A stretch of DNA of 64,000 nucleotides from an uncultured Granulosicoccaceae bacterium (lineage in GTDB: Bacteria; Pseudomonadota; Gammaproteobacteria; Granulosicoccales; Granulosicoccaceae): NCBI GenBank assembly GCA_938003855.1, contig CALKXD010000098.1, forward strand, positions 16,975 through 80,974. The letters are read 5' to 3'. Position numbers and translations under genes: made by a program. Of this stretch, positions 1 through 9,460 are shown in pieces (the stretch's first letter is position 1; each line of letters opens with the position of its first letter). The notes beneath the pieces were generated by a model. It searched no databases and was not told the DNA's origin. It saw only the letters and a list, made by a program, of their open reading frames with translations.

Positions 1-617
1 TCGATAATAACCATAGTGATTCCACGGGTGTCGCTGATATGACGAAGCACATCAATGGTGTTGTTGGTATCGGCGCGGCTCATCCCGGCGGTTGGCTCGT
101 CGAGTAACAACAGCTTGGGGTCCTGCACCAGGCCCATAGCCATCTCCAGTCGGCGCTTGTCACCGCGATACATCGACGCGGCGACCATATCGAGGCTTTC
201 CTCGAGACCGATATCTTCAAGGACGTCGATGGCTTTCTGACGAATAATGCCTTCATCACGCAGCCGCCGCATGGGATTGAGTCGAAAAGCCCCGTCACGA
301 TGCGCCAGCGCCGGAATCATTACGTTCTCGAGGACGGTAAGATCGGTGAAAATCTCAGGGGTCTGAAAAACCCGGGAAACACCAGCCTGGTTGATCTCGT
401 GCGGTTTGATACCGAGCAGACTCTGACCATTGAAAGTTACGCTGCCGGAGTCAGGTGTCAGCCGCCCGACAAAGCAATTCAGCAGCGTAGATTTGCCGGC
501 ACCGTTCGGGCCGATGATCGCATGAACACCGCCGTCCTCTACGCTCAGGTTGACGTCGTTAAGTGCTTGCAGGCCGCCAAATCTTTTGTTGACGCCCCGG
601 ACTTCGAGTATTTTCAT
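1..617 (-). CDS. HAAT-family ABC transporter ATP-binding protein (LivG-like), partial
   Basis: The open frame runs from ATG 617 off the left edge, so the C-terminus is missing and the ORF track omits it. It shows a Walker A (GPNGAGKST), a Q-loop region (RVFQTPEIF) and a Walker B (LLLLDEPTAG). The would-be LSGG signature reads MYRGDKRRLE, the variant often seen in LivG-type ATPases. An AAGGAGG Shine-Dalgarno overlaps the stop codon of the upstream permease. It would energise uptake through the two permeases next to it, and a LivF-type partner is expected just outside the window. The substrate cannot be read from this subunit. Confidence 0.9.
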   Translation of the reverse strand, partial: MKILEVRGVNKRFGGLQALNDVNLSVEDGGVHAIIGPNGAGKSTLLNCFVGRLTPDSGSVTFNGQSLLGIKPHEINQAGVSRVFQTPEIFTDLTVLENVMIPALAHRDGAFRLNPMRRLRDEGIIRQKAIDVLEDIGLEESLDMVAASMYRGDKRRLEMAMGLVQDPKLLLLDEPTAGMSRADTNNTIDVLRHISDTRGITMVII

Positions 618-627
618 AGTTGCCTCC

Positions 628-1776
628 TTACCGACGCCCTGCGGAATCACTTTGGCCTCTGCGGAACAGTCGACCAAGGCGAGTCAGTCCACCGATCAGA
701 CCACCCGGCAGGAAGATCACGATCACCATGAACAGCAGCCCCAGAGTCAGGTGCCAGCCTTTTCCGACAAACGGATGAACGATAGCGACAATAAAATTAT
801 CCGCGCCCTCTGGCATGAAAGAAAAGACACTGTGCAGTACCTGATCGTTGATTTTGGAGAAAATCGCTTCAAAGTATTTGATAAAACCAGCCCCGAGCAC
901 CGGCCCCAGCATCGTGCCCGCCCCGCCGAGAATCGTCATCAGGACCACCTCGCCTGAGGCTGTCCACTGCATGCGTTCAGCACCGGCTAACGGATCCATG
1001 CACGCCCACAGGCCACCGGCCAGGCCGGCATACATACCAGAGATGACAAACGCCGCCAGCGTGTACGGACGTGTCGATATGCCGGTGTAGTTAAGGCGAT
1101 TCTGGTTGGTCTTAATGGCACGTAACATCATACCGAACGGTGAACGGTTGATGCGCAGCGCGACATAAAACGCAATGATCAGAAATATCGCACAGAAGTA
1201 GTACCCCACATTGAACTGAGCTTCGAAACCCAGATACTCCGGTCGCCAGAACACGTCATTCATTTTCAGGCCGAACAGGTTGGTGGTTAACGGGCTGTCG
1301 GCTCCCTGCAGCCATTGCGGATCGTCGTTATAAATCTGCAGGCCGGTCTCACCGTTGGTGATCGGCGTGGCAACCGAATAGGCAATGTTGAACATCATCT
1401 GGGCAAAGGCGAGTGTGAGAATTGAAAAATAGATCCCCGAACGGCGCAGTGATATGTAGCCGATCACGACGGAAAACAGCCCCGCCACCACCACTGACAG
1501 CACCAGCGCCGGCAGCACGTTGTAACTCAGCAGCTTGAACATCCAGACGGCGGCATAAGAGCCCACCCCGAGAAACGCAGCGTGGCCGAATGACAGATAG
1601 CCCGTCAGTCCAAACAGAATATTAAAGCCAATGGCAAAAATACCGAAAATGGCAAACTTCTGTAGTAGATCGGGGTAGCTGGCACCAATCGGTGCGAGCA
1701 GTATCGGGCCTGCTATTACCATAAAAATAAAGAACAGGAAAAGCGCGGTATCGTTTGTTTTACTTGCACTGGTCAT
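628..1776 (-). CDS. HAAT-family ABC transporter permease (LivM-like)
   Basis: A 382-residue polytopic inner-membrane protein of the LivM family. It has about ten hydrophobic segments and the family signature around [19 protein letters not shown] near the N-terminus, plus a second conserved block ([12 protein letters not shown]). It begins three bases after the stop of the LivH-like gene, with GGAGG inside the end of that gene, so the two are almost certainly translated from one mRNA. Together they would form the transmembrane channel. The family handles branched-chain amino acids, urea, amides and some aromatic acids, and sequence alone does not decide between them. Confidence 0.92.
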   Translation of the reverse strand: MTSASKTNDTALFLFFIFMVIAGPILLAPIGASYPDLLQKFAIFGIFAIGFNILFGLTGYLSFGHAAFLGVGSYAAVWMFKLLSYNVLPALVLSVVVAGLFSVVIGYISLRRSGIYFSILTLAFAQMMFNIAYSVATPITNGETGLQIYNDDPQWLQGADSPLTTNLFGLKMNDVFWRPEYLGFEAQFNVGYYFCAIFLIIAFYVALRINRSPFGMMLRAIKTNQNRLNYTGISTRPYTLAAFVISGMYAGLAGGLWACMDPLAGAERMQWTASGEVVLMTILGGAGTMLGPVLGAGFIKYFEAIFSKINDQVLHSVFSFMPEGADNFIVAIVHPFVGKGWHLTLGLLFMVIVIFLPGGLIGGLTRLGRLFRRGQSDSAGRR

Positions 1777-1779
1777 GGC

Positions 1780-2823
1780 TTATTCCTCCATCACGCCTTT
1801 GCGCCCCATCAACCCGCGAGGTCGAACGAGTAGCACAATGACGGCGACAAGATAAATGATCACCTGGTCGATGGACGGCAGATAGATTGATTCAAAAAAC
1901 TGTTTTACTTCATTCATTGAGGCAAAACTCTCTAGTATTCCGAGTAGGAAGCCGGCCAGCACTGCCCCCGGCAGAGAGCCCATACCGCCCACCACCACAA
2001 CAACAAATGACAGCACCAGAAAGTCCATGCCCATGTGGTAGTTTGGAGAGTTGATCGGGGTGTACATCACACCAGCCATACCAGCCACACAAGCCGCCAG
2101 CCCGAACATGATGGTGAATTTTTTATTGATATTGATGCCCAGCAAGCCGACTGTTTCGCGATCCGCCATGCCGGCGCGAACGACCATACCGAAGGTGGTG
2201 AACTGCAAAAATGCAAACACGCAGAAAATAACCAGGCAGGCAAAGCAGAAATACACCAGTCGCCAGTACGGATAAGAGATCGCGTTCTGGGCAAAACCCA
2301 ACATGACGCCTATATCCAGCGTGCCGACAAACGCCGCAGGTGCCGGAGTCTGGATCGGGTTTGCGCCATAAAACGCTTTGACGATTTCCTGTAGGACAAT
2401 GGCGAGGCCGAATGTCACTAGAATCTGATCGGCGTGCGGGCGCTTATAGAAGTGCCTGATCAAACCACGCTCCATCACAAAGCCAATCAGCAGCATGACC
2501 GGAATTGACACCAGTATCGCCAGCGGCACGGACCAGTCCATCAGCAGGCTGCCAAAGTCACCGAACCATTTTTCCAGGTAAGGGGTTTTGACTTTCAGCG
2601 GATTACCGAGAAAGTCAGTTTTAACAGGATCGATAGCGACCGACGACAAGGCGAAGACCTTGTTCAGTGTCACCGCGCAAAAAGCGCCAATCATAAAGAG
2701 CGCACCGTGCGCGAAATTTACGACGCCCAGCGTCCCGAAAATCAGTGTCAGCCCGAGTGCGATAAGAGCGTAAGCGCTGCCCTTGTCGAGCCCGTTCAGT
2801 ATTTGCAGTAGAACGGCGTCCAT
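1780..2823 (-). CDS. HAAT-family ABC transporter permease (LivH-like)
   Basis: A 347-residue LivH-type permease. The N-terminal block ILNGLDKGSAYALIALGLT and the following GVVNFAHGALFMIGAF are hallmark LivH sequence. GGMGSLPGAVLAGFLLG near the C-terminus is the coupling region that contacts the ATPase. An insertion of about 40 residues (roughly 60-100, containing DFLGNPLKVKTPYLEKWFGD) makes it longer than the usual 290-300 residues and probably forms a periplasmic loop. The gene lies 78 bp downstream of the binding-protein gene, across a strong hairpin terminator, so it is probably expressed by read-through at a lower level. Confidence 0.92.
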   Translation of the reverse strand: MDAVLLQILNGLDKGSAYALIALGLTLIFGTLGVVNFAHGALFMIGAFCAVTLNKVFALSSVAIDPVKTDFLGNPLKVKTPYLEKWFGDFGSLLMDWSVPLAILVSIPVMLLIGFVMERGLIRHFYKRPHADQILVTFGLAIVLQEIVKAFYGANPIQTPAPAAFVGTLDIGVMLGFAQNAISYPYWRLVYFCFACLVIFCVFAFLQFTTFGMVVRAGMADRETVGLLGININKKFTIMFGLAACVAGMAGVMYTPINSPNYHMGMDFLVLSFVVVVVGGMGSLPGAVLAGFLLGILESFASMNEVKQFFESIYLPSIDQVIIYLVAVIVLLVRPRGLMGRKGVMEE

Positions 2824-2847
2824 CGACCCCTATCCAGAGTTAGGTGT

Positions 2848-2883
2848 TAAAAAAGAAAAAGGCTAGCCCGAAGCGGGCTAGCC
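2848..2883 (-). terminator. Intrinsic terminator between binding protein and permeases
   Basis: Read on the minus strand, GGCTAGCCCG-CTT-CGGGCTAGCC is a perfect 10-bp stem followed at once by TTTTTCTTTTTT. It lies between the binding-protein stop and the permease start of one transporter. A partial terminator here would give excess binding protein over membrane subunits, a common arrangement in ABC operons. Confidence 0.85.
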
Positions 2884-2901
2884 AGCAGACAGCACCAGCG
2901 A

Positions 2902-4257
2902 CTATGCGCCGTTGTTGCAGCTACCCAGATCACCGCCAGCGAACATCGGATGATCAGCAGGGTACTCAACTTGCTCACGTGGAGTAACTTCCACAACTTC
3001 GAGTAGGTCGAAGTCGGTAGTCGGGTTGTCTTTACCCTTTACTACCAGCACGTCTTTAAAGCACTGGTGATCGTCGGCACGGTAATGCGTCGGACCGTTT
3101 CCGAGGCCGTCGAAATCGAAGCCTTCCAGCGCTGCAGCTACCATACAAGGCTCAAATGTGCCCGCACGCTCACAGGCATCTGCATAAAGCAGAGTCTGTA
3201 CGTATGTTGTATGTGCCGCCTGACTTGGTGGGAAACCATACTTGGTACCGAAGGATTTAACGAAAGCTTTAGAGCCTTCATCCTGCAGAGACCAATGCCA
3301 GTTAGTTGAACCAAAGATACCCTTTACGTTGGTGCCCGCACCTTGAGCCATCAAACGTGAGTAAAGAGGTACAACGATCTCGAAGTTCTTACCGTTAACG
3401 ACTTTGTCGCGCAGGCCGAACTCAACAGCGTTGGTCAGTGAGTTAACCATGTTGCCGCCGTAGTGATTCAGAACCAGTACGTCAGCACCGGAATTCAGTA
3501 CCGGAGCAATGTAGGACGAGAAGTCAGTTGAGGCAAGCGGTGTACGCACTTTCTCGACTGTTTTCCAGCCTTTGGCTTCAGTCGCTGCTGCGATAGATTC
3601 TTCCTGTGTCCAGCCCCAGGTGTAATCAGCAGTCAGGTGGTAAGCGACGCGGTCGCCACCGTACATCTTCTCGAGTACCGGAGCGAGTGCTGCACCGGAC
3701 ATGTAACCATTGAAGAAGTGACGGAAACCATTGGCTTTCTTATCTTTACCGGTGGTGTCGTTTGAGTGAGTCAGACCAGCCATGAAGATAACACCGGCTT
3801 CCTGACACAGACCCTGTACGGCAATCGCCACACCGGAGGAAGACCCCCCTGTGATCATAACCGCACCGTCTTTCTCGATCATCGACTTGGCTGATGCACG
3901 GGCGGCATCGGACTTAGTCTGAGTGTCACCAGTGACATACTCAACCTTCTTGCCGAGGATACCGTTGCCTTTCAGCGCTTTAGATGAAAAGGTATTCAGT
4001 AAGCCGCCGTCACCACCACCGTTGAGGTGCTCAACAGCCAACTCGTAGGCTCGCAGTTCGTCAGCACCCTCATTCGCATAAGGACCAGTTTGAGGAACGT
4101 TGAAACCGAGAGTAACGCTGCCGCCTTTAGGCGCGTTGGTGTAAGCGTGTGCGTTGCGGTGAAAAAACATTGGCGCGACACCGAAAGCGGTGCCGGCGGC
4201 ACTTGCTTTCAGCACCTTACGCCGTGATACCTGATTGTCTTTAATTTTCTCTGTCAT
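2902..4257 (-). CDS. Tat-exported periplasmic substrate-binding protein of HAAT transporter
   Basis: A 451-residue type I periplasmic binding protein (Peripla_BP_6 family). The N-terminus has a twin-arginine signal (SRRKVLKASAAG, cleavage near NAHA), so it is exported folded. The mature part begins with the usual VTLGFNVPQTGPYANEGADE block and contains ITGGSSSGVAIAV in the ligand cleft. AGGAGGT sits eight bases before the ATG, a strong ribosome site fitting high expression. It is first in the operon, ahead of the terminator and permeases. Several cysteines near the C-terminus (EPCMVA, HQCFKD, GSCNNG) could form disulfides. Ligand unknown. Confidence 0.9.
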   Translation of the reverse strand: MTEKIKDNQVSRRKVLKASAAGTAFGVAPMFFHRNAHAYTNAPKGGSVTLGFNVPQTGPYANEGADELRAYELAVEHLNGGGDGGLLNTFSSKALKGNGILGKKVEYVTGDTQTKSDAARASAKSMIEKDGAVMITGGSSSGVAIAVQGLCQEAGVIFMAGLTHSNDTTGKDKKANGFRHFFNGYMSGAALAPVLEKMYGGDRVAYHLTADYTWGWTQEESIAAATEAKGWKTVEKVRTPLASTDFSSYIAPVLNSGADVLVLNHYGGNMVNSLTNAVEFGLRDKVVNGKNFEIVVPLYSRLMAQGAGTNVKGIFGSTNWHWSLQDEGSKAFVKSFGTKYGFPPSQAAHTTYVQTLLYADACERAGTFEPCMVAAALEGFDFDGLGNGPTHYRADDHQCFKDVLVVKGKDNPTTDFDLLEVVEVTPREQVEYPADHPMFAGGDLGSCNNGA

Positions 4258-4711
4258 AAATCGTGACCTCCTGCGGGTGCGTGAGCCCCTTTAGTAGATA
4301 AGCACAGGCTCAATGCCTGTGGGTTGTCTTTGGTCGGTAGACTGCCCGACAAAACGACCCGCCTATCTTAGTGAGTCGTTCGCTTGCCGTCCAAATCTGT
4401 TTTTTTGTTTATTTTCAGATAGTTAAAAATATTGCCCGTTTTACAATGGCAGGTTTTGAGGCCTGAAACCCATTTTGTTACGAAAGGTAACAGGAATATT
4501 ATTCACAATTGCCTATCTTTAGTTAACACAGGGGTATCAGCCCAGCTGTTTATCTGTGTCGGTACAACGCCCGACACCCGGCCGACGGCAACAGGCGGCG
4601 CAGAGGGTCTTTGTCTGCCGCGCGAGTTGTATAGATTTTGATACTGCCTGCCGCCCTTTACTGTTGCGAATCTAAAACACCCGCGATAACCGGACTGCCC
4701 TCGGATGCTTG
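4258..4711. other. Intergenic leader with several inverted repeats
   Basis: No convincing gene lies here; the track ORFs are unsupported. The region holds the promoter and leader of the binding-protein operon and the 3' end of the response-regulator operon. I see three inverted repeats: CACAGGC-TCAAT-GCCTGTG (4303-4321), GTTAC-GAAAG-GTAAC (4477-4491) and GTGTCGG-N8-CCGACAC (4556-4577). The first would fold in the leader mRNA. The others could be operators or a terminator stem, although no T-run follows. Confidence 0.4.
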
Positions 4712-6007
4712 CTAGGCGCGCGGCAGATCCATCTTCTGGCGACGCTCCCACAACGCTTTGCGACTGATGCCGAGCTTGCCGGCGAGTTCAGTCTCTGACA
4801 GTTGACCTTGGAAATTTAGCACAAAATAGCGAAAGTAGGCGTCGAGGCTGAGATCGAGCGGGAGCGGCCGGCTGCTGCCATCGACAACACCAATGCCGAG
4901 GTGAAGCGGTTTGATTTCGTCGGTTTCAATCAGCAGTACAGCACGTTTCACGACACTTTTAAGCTCCGTGACGTTACCTGGCCACGGGTAGGCCTGCAGC
5001 GCATAGCGCGCTTCGCGGGAGAAGCTGATTTTTCGTTTCCGGTATCGCTTAACGAACTGCGCCAGGTAGGTTTCGGCCAGTGGCAGTAAATCTTCACGCC
5101 GTTCACGCAACGGGACCACCGCATAGGCGTTCCGGCTGAACAACGCGGCAAAATTCTCGTCAATCAACCCGTCGGCAACCCGTGACTCTAGTTGTTCGGT
5201 GCCAAGCGCTATAAACCGAACATTTAACGGCTTGCTGTGATTGACGTTGCTGTCGGTGAGTTGCAGCAGCTTGTACTGCGTCTGCAGTGGCAGCGTTGCA
5301 ATGCTGCGCAATACCAGGGTACCGCCGTGCGCCGCCTGCACCAGCCCGAGCCGTCGATGAGTGTGTTCATCAACTTTTTGCGTACCGAACAATACGGCGT
5401 CTATCTGGTCGGCGCTATACAGCGGCAAATCGGCAAACACCAGCGGACCTCGCAGACGCTCACCGGTTTCGTGGCAGAGCCTCGCCAGCAACTCTTTGCC
5501 GGTGCCGCGCTCACCGTGAAGGTAGACAAACAGATCACGCTCTGTGAGGTTTTCCAGCGCATCAATGGTCTGCCCGAGCAAGCCGTTGTCGGTTGAGATT
5601 TCGTGGTGTGGAAATATCCGTTCCAGGTCACGCCGCATCGCTGAATTCTGCGAGGCGAGCCGGTTCTCACGCAGCGACCGGTTGATCACAAACAGCAGCT
5701 CTTCGTGATCAAATGGTTTGCTGATGTAATCGACAGCCCCGAGCTTCATGGATTCAACGGCCGAGCGCACACTGGCGTAGCTTGTCATCACCACCACCGG
5801 CACTTGCTCGCTGCGCTGGATGATGTCAGTGCCAGCAGCACCGGGAAGCTTTATGTCGGCAAGGATCACGTCAAAGGATTCAGGGTGGGCGTTGATCGCT
5901 TGTTCTATAGTTGCGGCACCGGTCACTTCGTAGCTGTTGCGCTCCAGTAGCAACGTGATCTGCTTACGGATGATTTCTTCATCTTCTATAACAAGGATTC
6001 GATTCAC
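4712..6007 (-). CDS. NtrC/CbrB-like response regulator with degenerate sigma54-AAA+ domain
   Basis: I choose the GTG at 6007, which overlaps the kinase stop (GTGA) and gives 431 residues; the ORF-track start adds 17 residues inside the kinase gene. The receiver domain (about 1-115) has acidic E8/D9/E10, phospho-acceptor D51 and K97. The central AAA+ keeps Walker A (GERGTGKE, about 165-172). GAFTGA is replaced by roughly VDEHTH, and Walker B GGTLFLDEI has become GGTLVLRSI. A Fis-type HTH (LSETELAGKLGISRKALWER) ends the protein. It pairs with the adjacent kinase. Without GAFTGA and the Walker B acids it should not remodel sigma54 polymerase, so it probably acts as a plain DNA-binding activator or repressor. 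Confidence 0.85.
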   Translation of the reverse strand: MNRILVIEDEEIIRKQITLLLERNSYEVTGAATIEQAINAHPESFDVILADIKLPGAAGTDIIQRSEQVPVVVMTSYASVRSAVESMKLGAVDYISKPFDHEELLFVINRSLRENRLASQNSAMRRDLERIFPHHEISTDNGLLGQTIDALENLTERDLFVYLHGERGTGKELLARLCHETGERLRGPLVFADLPLYSADQIDAVLFGTQKVDEHTHRRLGLVQAAHGGTLVLRSIATLPLQTQYKLLQLTDSNVNHSKPLNVRFIALGTEQLESRVADGLIDENFAALFSRNAYAVVPLRERREDLLPLAETYLAQFVKRYRKRKISFSREARYALQAYPWPGNVTELKSVVKRAVLLIETDEIKPLHLGIGVVDGSSRPLPLDLSLDAYFRYFVLNFQGQLSETELAGKLGISRKALWERRQKMDLPRA

Positions 6008-8952
6008 GATTGAAACATCTGTGCTTGCGCTATGGGCAGGGAGAGCTCGAAACGGCACCCGTCAGTAACCGAGGGATCGATTCGAATAATACCGGCGTGG
6101 TCTTTGAGCAGACTATAGACCAGTGACAGCCCCAGGCCGGTCCCCTGGCCGACAGACTTCGTTGTATAGAATGGTTCAAACACACGCTTCTGATGGTCTA
6201 TCGGTATGCCCGGGCCGTAGTCCCGGATAGACAGTACTGCACGGTTGTCGACAGCGTCACCGGAAATCACGATGCGATCACTCGAGGTAGAAACATCTGA
6301 GGCATTACTTAACAAATTGACAAACACCTGAACCATTTGGCGCGCATTGGCATGAACATGCAGCGGTGAACCAAACCGGACGATAAAATTTAAATTCTTG
6401 GCCTGCTCAGCCAGGCTGACTAACTGAATGGCCTGCTCGACGCAGTCGGCCAGATCTATGACCTCACGATCATCGCCCACCGACGGTTCGTTGCGCGCGA
6501 ATGTTAGCAGAGATTTTACAATGGCATTGATTCGATCCACCTGCGCCAGAATGTCGCTGGAGTTTTCACTGGCTGTCACTTGCTCGCCGTTGTACTCCAG
6601 GTTCTGCGCAATACTCGCTATACCGGTCAACGGGTTGCCTATTTCGTGGGCGACACCTGCGGCCAGCCGACCGATCGACGCCAGACGTTCGCTGTGGGCC
6701 AGCTCTGACTCCAGTAGCTCAACATTGGTTCTGTCTTCCACCAGAATCACCTGGCCGGCAGATGAACCACTGCTGCCGGCCGGTGTCGGCACCGATGCCT
6801 TGTGAAAATTAAACGTCTTACTACCGCCGTCGACGCTGGTGTGCAGTTTGAACTGATGGCGTTGTGAGGATCGCGAGAATTCTTCCAGCAATTGATTCCA
6901 GGGGTCGGGTAACTCCCGTAGTTTGCCGTGCCGGGCAACCGAATCACCAATGCCCGAGATGGTCTGCATGGCCTGATTCCAGATCAGCACTTCGCCGTTC
7001 GGCCCCACTGAGCAGACACCCAGTGGCAGCTGATGAAGCACACCGCGCAGATACAGGCGCAGATCATCAAGCTCTTTGGTCATACCCCGCATTTGCAGGC
7101 GCGAAGTCTCGAGGCGGGTTTCCATCGCCCGCAGGCTTTCGGTAAGCGCCAGATCAGCCGGTTGAGTCAGCTGTAAGTTGCCGCGCAATGTCAGCCGCGC
7201 CACCGTCGGGCCCAGCAGGCCGGACAGGTTGCGCTCGAGCCGCTCGTGCAACAGGCGTAACTCGGCAGCATTGCCCTGTGAGTCAGTCATGTTTAACTCG
7301 TACAGTGCGCGCTGCACTTCTTTTTCGGCGGCTTCCCTGCCGAGCAACTGACCCAGCTGCTTAGAGTACTCTGCCGGTGAGCGGGCGTTTACCAGGCCCG
7401 ATAATGGACGCAGTGCATCTGAAACACAGGCCTGCGCGGCTTCCTGTTCTTCTGCCGTCGGTTCAGTTAACAGTGACACCAGTGTGTAAAGAAAACAGTT
7501 TACCGTCAGTGAGCAGAAAGTCGCGATACTCCAGACATCGATGCCGGTAAACCCGAGACTGCTGGTGAGCTTCTCGACGCTGCTGATCGATGCGGTATCG
7601 ATCAACAGAGGGCTCACCAGTAAGACAAACCAGACAGCCGCACCACCGAGTAAACCGGTCAGAAACCCGGCCTGAGTAGCGCGCGACCAGAACAACAAAC
7701 CGATCACACCCGGCAGCAATTGAATGGCGGCAACAAAAGAGATCAGCCCAAGGCTTGCCAATCCTTCATTGAGCTCGATCACCAGATAAAATCCGTAGCC
7801 CGCAGCAATAATAGCGGCGATGATAATTCGCTTGCTCCACAGCAGACGCCGGTACAAATTGGTATCCGGGTTATTGGTCGCGATACTGACCGGCAGCAAC
7901 AACTGGTTGAGACACATATAAGACAACGCCAGCGTGGTAACTATCATCATGGCGCTGGCGGCGGATAATCCACCGATATAGATCAACAATGCCAGCCAGT
8001 GGTTTTCAAGCACCATCGCCACGCCAAGCACATAGAAATCTGCTGACGTCTCCAGCGACAGCTGCTTGCCAGCCCACAAGATCGGGAAGATCGGCAGATT
8101 GAGCAGCAACAAGTACAGCGGAAACAGCCAGTAGGCGGTGTTCAACGAAGAGGGTTTCTGGTTTTCGACAAACGTCATGTGGTATTGCCGTGGTAACAGA
8201 AACGCCGCCCCGAAAGCCAACAGCAGCAAGGTACTCCACAGCGACGTGCTGGCTGGTTCGTAGAGCGCGGTGAGTTCTTGCGGGTTGCTGTCAATCCACG
8301 ATTGCAATCCATTAAAACCGCCAAACACCTGAGTCACGGCAAATAACCCGGCGGTCAGCAGGGCCACCAGCTTCACCGCAGACTCAAACGCAATTGCCAC
8401 CACCAGCCCAGAGTGTTTTTCGCGCGGTGTTAAATGGCGCGCACCGAACAACACGGCGAAAACCACGATAATCAGGCAGAACGCCAGCGCCAGCAGATTC
8501 GGTGCTGTCTCATTGGCAAGCACTTGCATGGATCGGGTCACGGCATGAATCTGCAGTGAAATATAGGGCAGAATACCGATCAGCATAAACACGGTGACGA
8601 CAAAGCCGGTGGCTCTGCCGCCATAGCGAAATGCCAAAAGGTCAGCCACCGAAGAGAGCTGATACTCCCGACACAATCGCAGTATTGGTTTTAACAGATA
8701 CGGCCCCAGCAAAAACGCGGCAGTCAGACCGAGGTAGATTGTCAGGAACGCCAGACCACTGCTGTTGGCCAATCCAACACTGCCGTAGAAGGTCCAGGAC
8801 GTCGCGTACACACCCAGTGACAAGGCATAGACCACCGGGTGCTCAACAAGTCCGGCTGGCAGCAGATCGTTATCTGCACAATAGGCGATCAGGAACAGCA
8901 GGCCCAGATAGACCAGCGCCACCAGAAACAACACCCACGATTCAATCTCCAT
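6004..8952 (-). CDS. Sodium/solute symporter-histidine kinase fusion (CbrA-like sensor)
   Basis: A 982-residue sensor. Residues of about 1-500 form a sodium:solute symporter (SSS/PutP-like) domain of some 13 transmembrane helices. A linker, a PAS-like segment (LPLGVCSVGPNGEVLIWNQAM) and a histidine-kinase core follow. The core has the H-box AAGVAHEIGNPLTGIAS near 768, an N-box (NLLSNASD), and G-boxes (DYGPGIP, GQGTGLGLSLVYSLL). This is the CbrA architecture, in which a transporter-like domain is tied to control of carbon or nitrogen use. It overlaps the upstream small gene by 11 bp and the downstream regulator by the GTGA tetranucleotide, so all three look translationally coupled. Confidence 0.92.
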   Translation of the reverse strand: MEIESWVLFLVALVYLGLLFLIAYCADNDLLPAGLVEHPVVYALSLGVYATSWTFYGSVGLANSSGLAFLTIYLGLTAAFLLGPYLLKPILRLCREYQLSSVADLLAFRYGGRATGFVVTVFMLIGILPYISLQIHAVTRSMQVLANETAPNLLALAFCLIIVVFAVLFGARHLTPREKHSGLVVAIAFESAVKLVALLTAGLFAVTQVFGGFNGLQSWIDSNPQELTALYEPASTSLWSTLLLLAFGAAFLLPRQYHMTFVENQKPSSLNTAYWLFPLYLLLLNLPIFPILWAGKQLSLETSADFYVLGVAMVLENHWLALLIYIGGLSAASAMMIVTTLALSYMCLNQLLLPVSIATNNPDTNLYRRLLWSKRIIIAAIIAAGYGFYLVIELNEGLASLGLISFVAAIQLLPGVIGLLFWSRATQAGFLTGLLGGAAVWFVLLVSPLLIDTASISSVEKLTSSLGFTGIDVWSIATFCSLTVNCFLYTLVSLLTEPTAEEQEAAQACVSDALRPLSGLVNARSPAEYSKQLGQLLGREAAEKEVQRALYELNMTDSQGNAAELRLLHERLERNLSGLLGPTVARLTLRGNLQLTQPADLALTESLRAMETRLETSRLQMRGMTKELDDLRLYLRGVLHQLPLGVCSVGPNGEVLIWNQAMQTISGIGDSVARHGKLRELPDPWNQLLEEFSRSSQRHQFKLHTSVDGGSKTFNFHKASVPTPAGSSGSSAGQVILVEDRTNVELLESELAHSERLASIGRLAAGVAHEIGNPLTGIASIAQNLEYNGEQVTASENSSDILAQVDRINAIVKSLLTFARNEPSVGDDREVIDLADCVEQAIQLVSLAEQAKNLNFIVRFGSPLHVHANARQMVQVFVNLLSNASDVSTSSDRIVISGDAVDNRAVLSIRDYGPGIPIDHQKRVFEPFYTTKSVGQGTGLGLSLVYSLLKDHAGIIRIDPSVTDGCRFELSLPIAQAQMFQS

Positions 8953-9127
8953 CGTGCTTGCCGCGAGCCATGGTATTAAACGCGATCAAACCAATAAGCC
9001 CGAGCCACAGCAGAAAAACGGTGTACCAGGGCAAGCCAAGACTGGTCCACCAGCGCGTAAATGGTGAATGAAAAACAAACAGTGCCAGCAACACCAGCAG
9101 CAACGAAAAATCAGTTTGAGGGAACAT
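8942..9127 (-). CDS. Small two-helix membrane protein coupled to the sensor kinase (CbrX-like)
   Basis: I choose ATG 9127, giving 61 residues; the track start adds a polar stretch with no support. The product has two hydrophobic segments (FSLLLVLLALFVF and YTVFLLWLGLIGLIAF) joined by a short WW-containing loop, and ends in a charged tail. Its last 11 bases overlap the kinase start. Pseudomonas cbrX is a small membrane-protein gene that overlaps and is translationally coupled to cbrA. Position and topology match, though I cannot confirm homology by alignment. A role in translating or stabilising the kinase is likely. Confidence 0.7.
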   Translation of the reverse strand: MFPQTDFSLLLVLLALFVFHSPFTRWWTSLGLPWYTVFLLWLGLIGLIAFNTMARGKHDGD

Positions 9128-9460
9128 TAAAGCGTATCCAGTTCGACGGGTGAACCGTGATGCGATTGCTGACACGGAGTTGCCATTGCTGCCAGAGAAG
9201 CACCGGTGTGGTGCCACCTCGGTTAACGCACTGCGCTTGACAAACAACCGGCCAAACCCTCAGCAGTTTATCGCACTGCGGGCACATTCAACACCTCACT
9301 TGCGCGCCCGGGAATCGCCGCCCCGGGGGTGGAACATCCATTTTTTTAGCATCACTACAGATAATGGCATATCATGTTAACCTACTTAACAATTGTGGGA
9401 TGATCACCTGCCGGTATCGTTGCGCCCGCTGGAAAACACAAAATCGGGGGATCCAAAAAC
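9128..9460. other. Divergent promoter region, no gene seen
   Basis: This 333-bp gap separates the minus-strand sensor operon from the plus-strand RHH gene. It must hold both promoters. An AT-rich stretch with GTTAA-CCTAC-TTAAC (9374-9388) lies 75 bp before the RHH start and could be a promoter element or an RHH-protein operator. Nothing else is recognisable. Confidence 0.3.
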
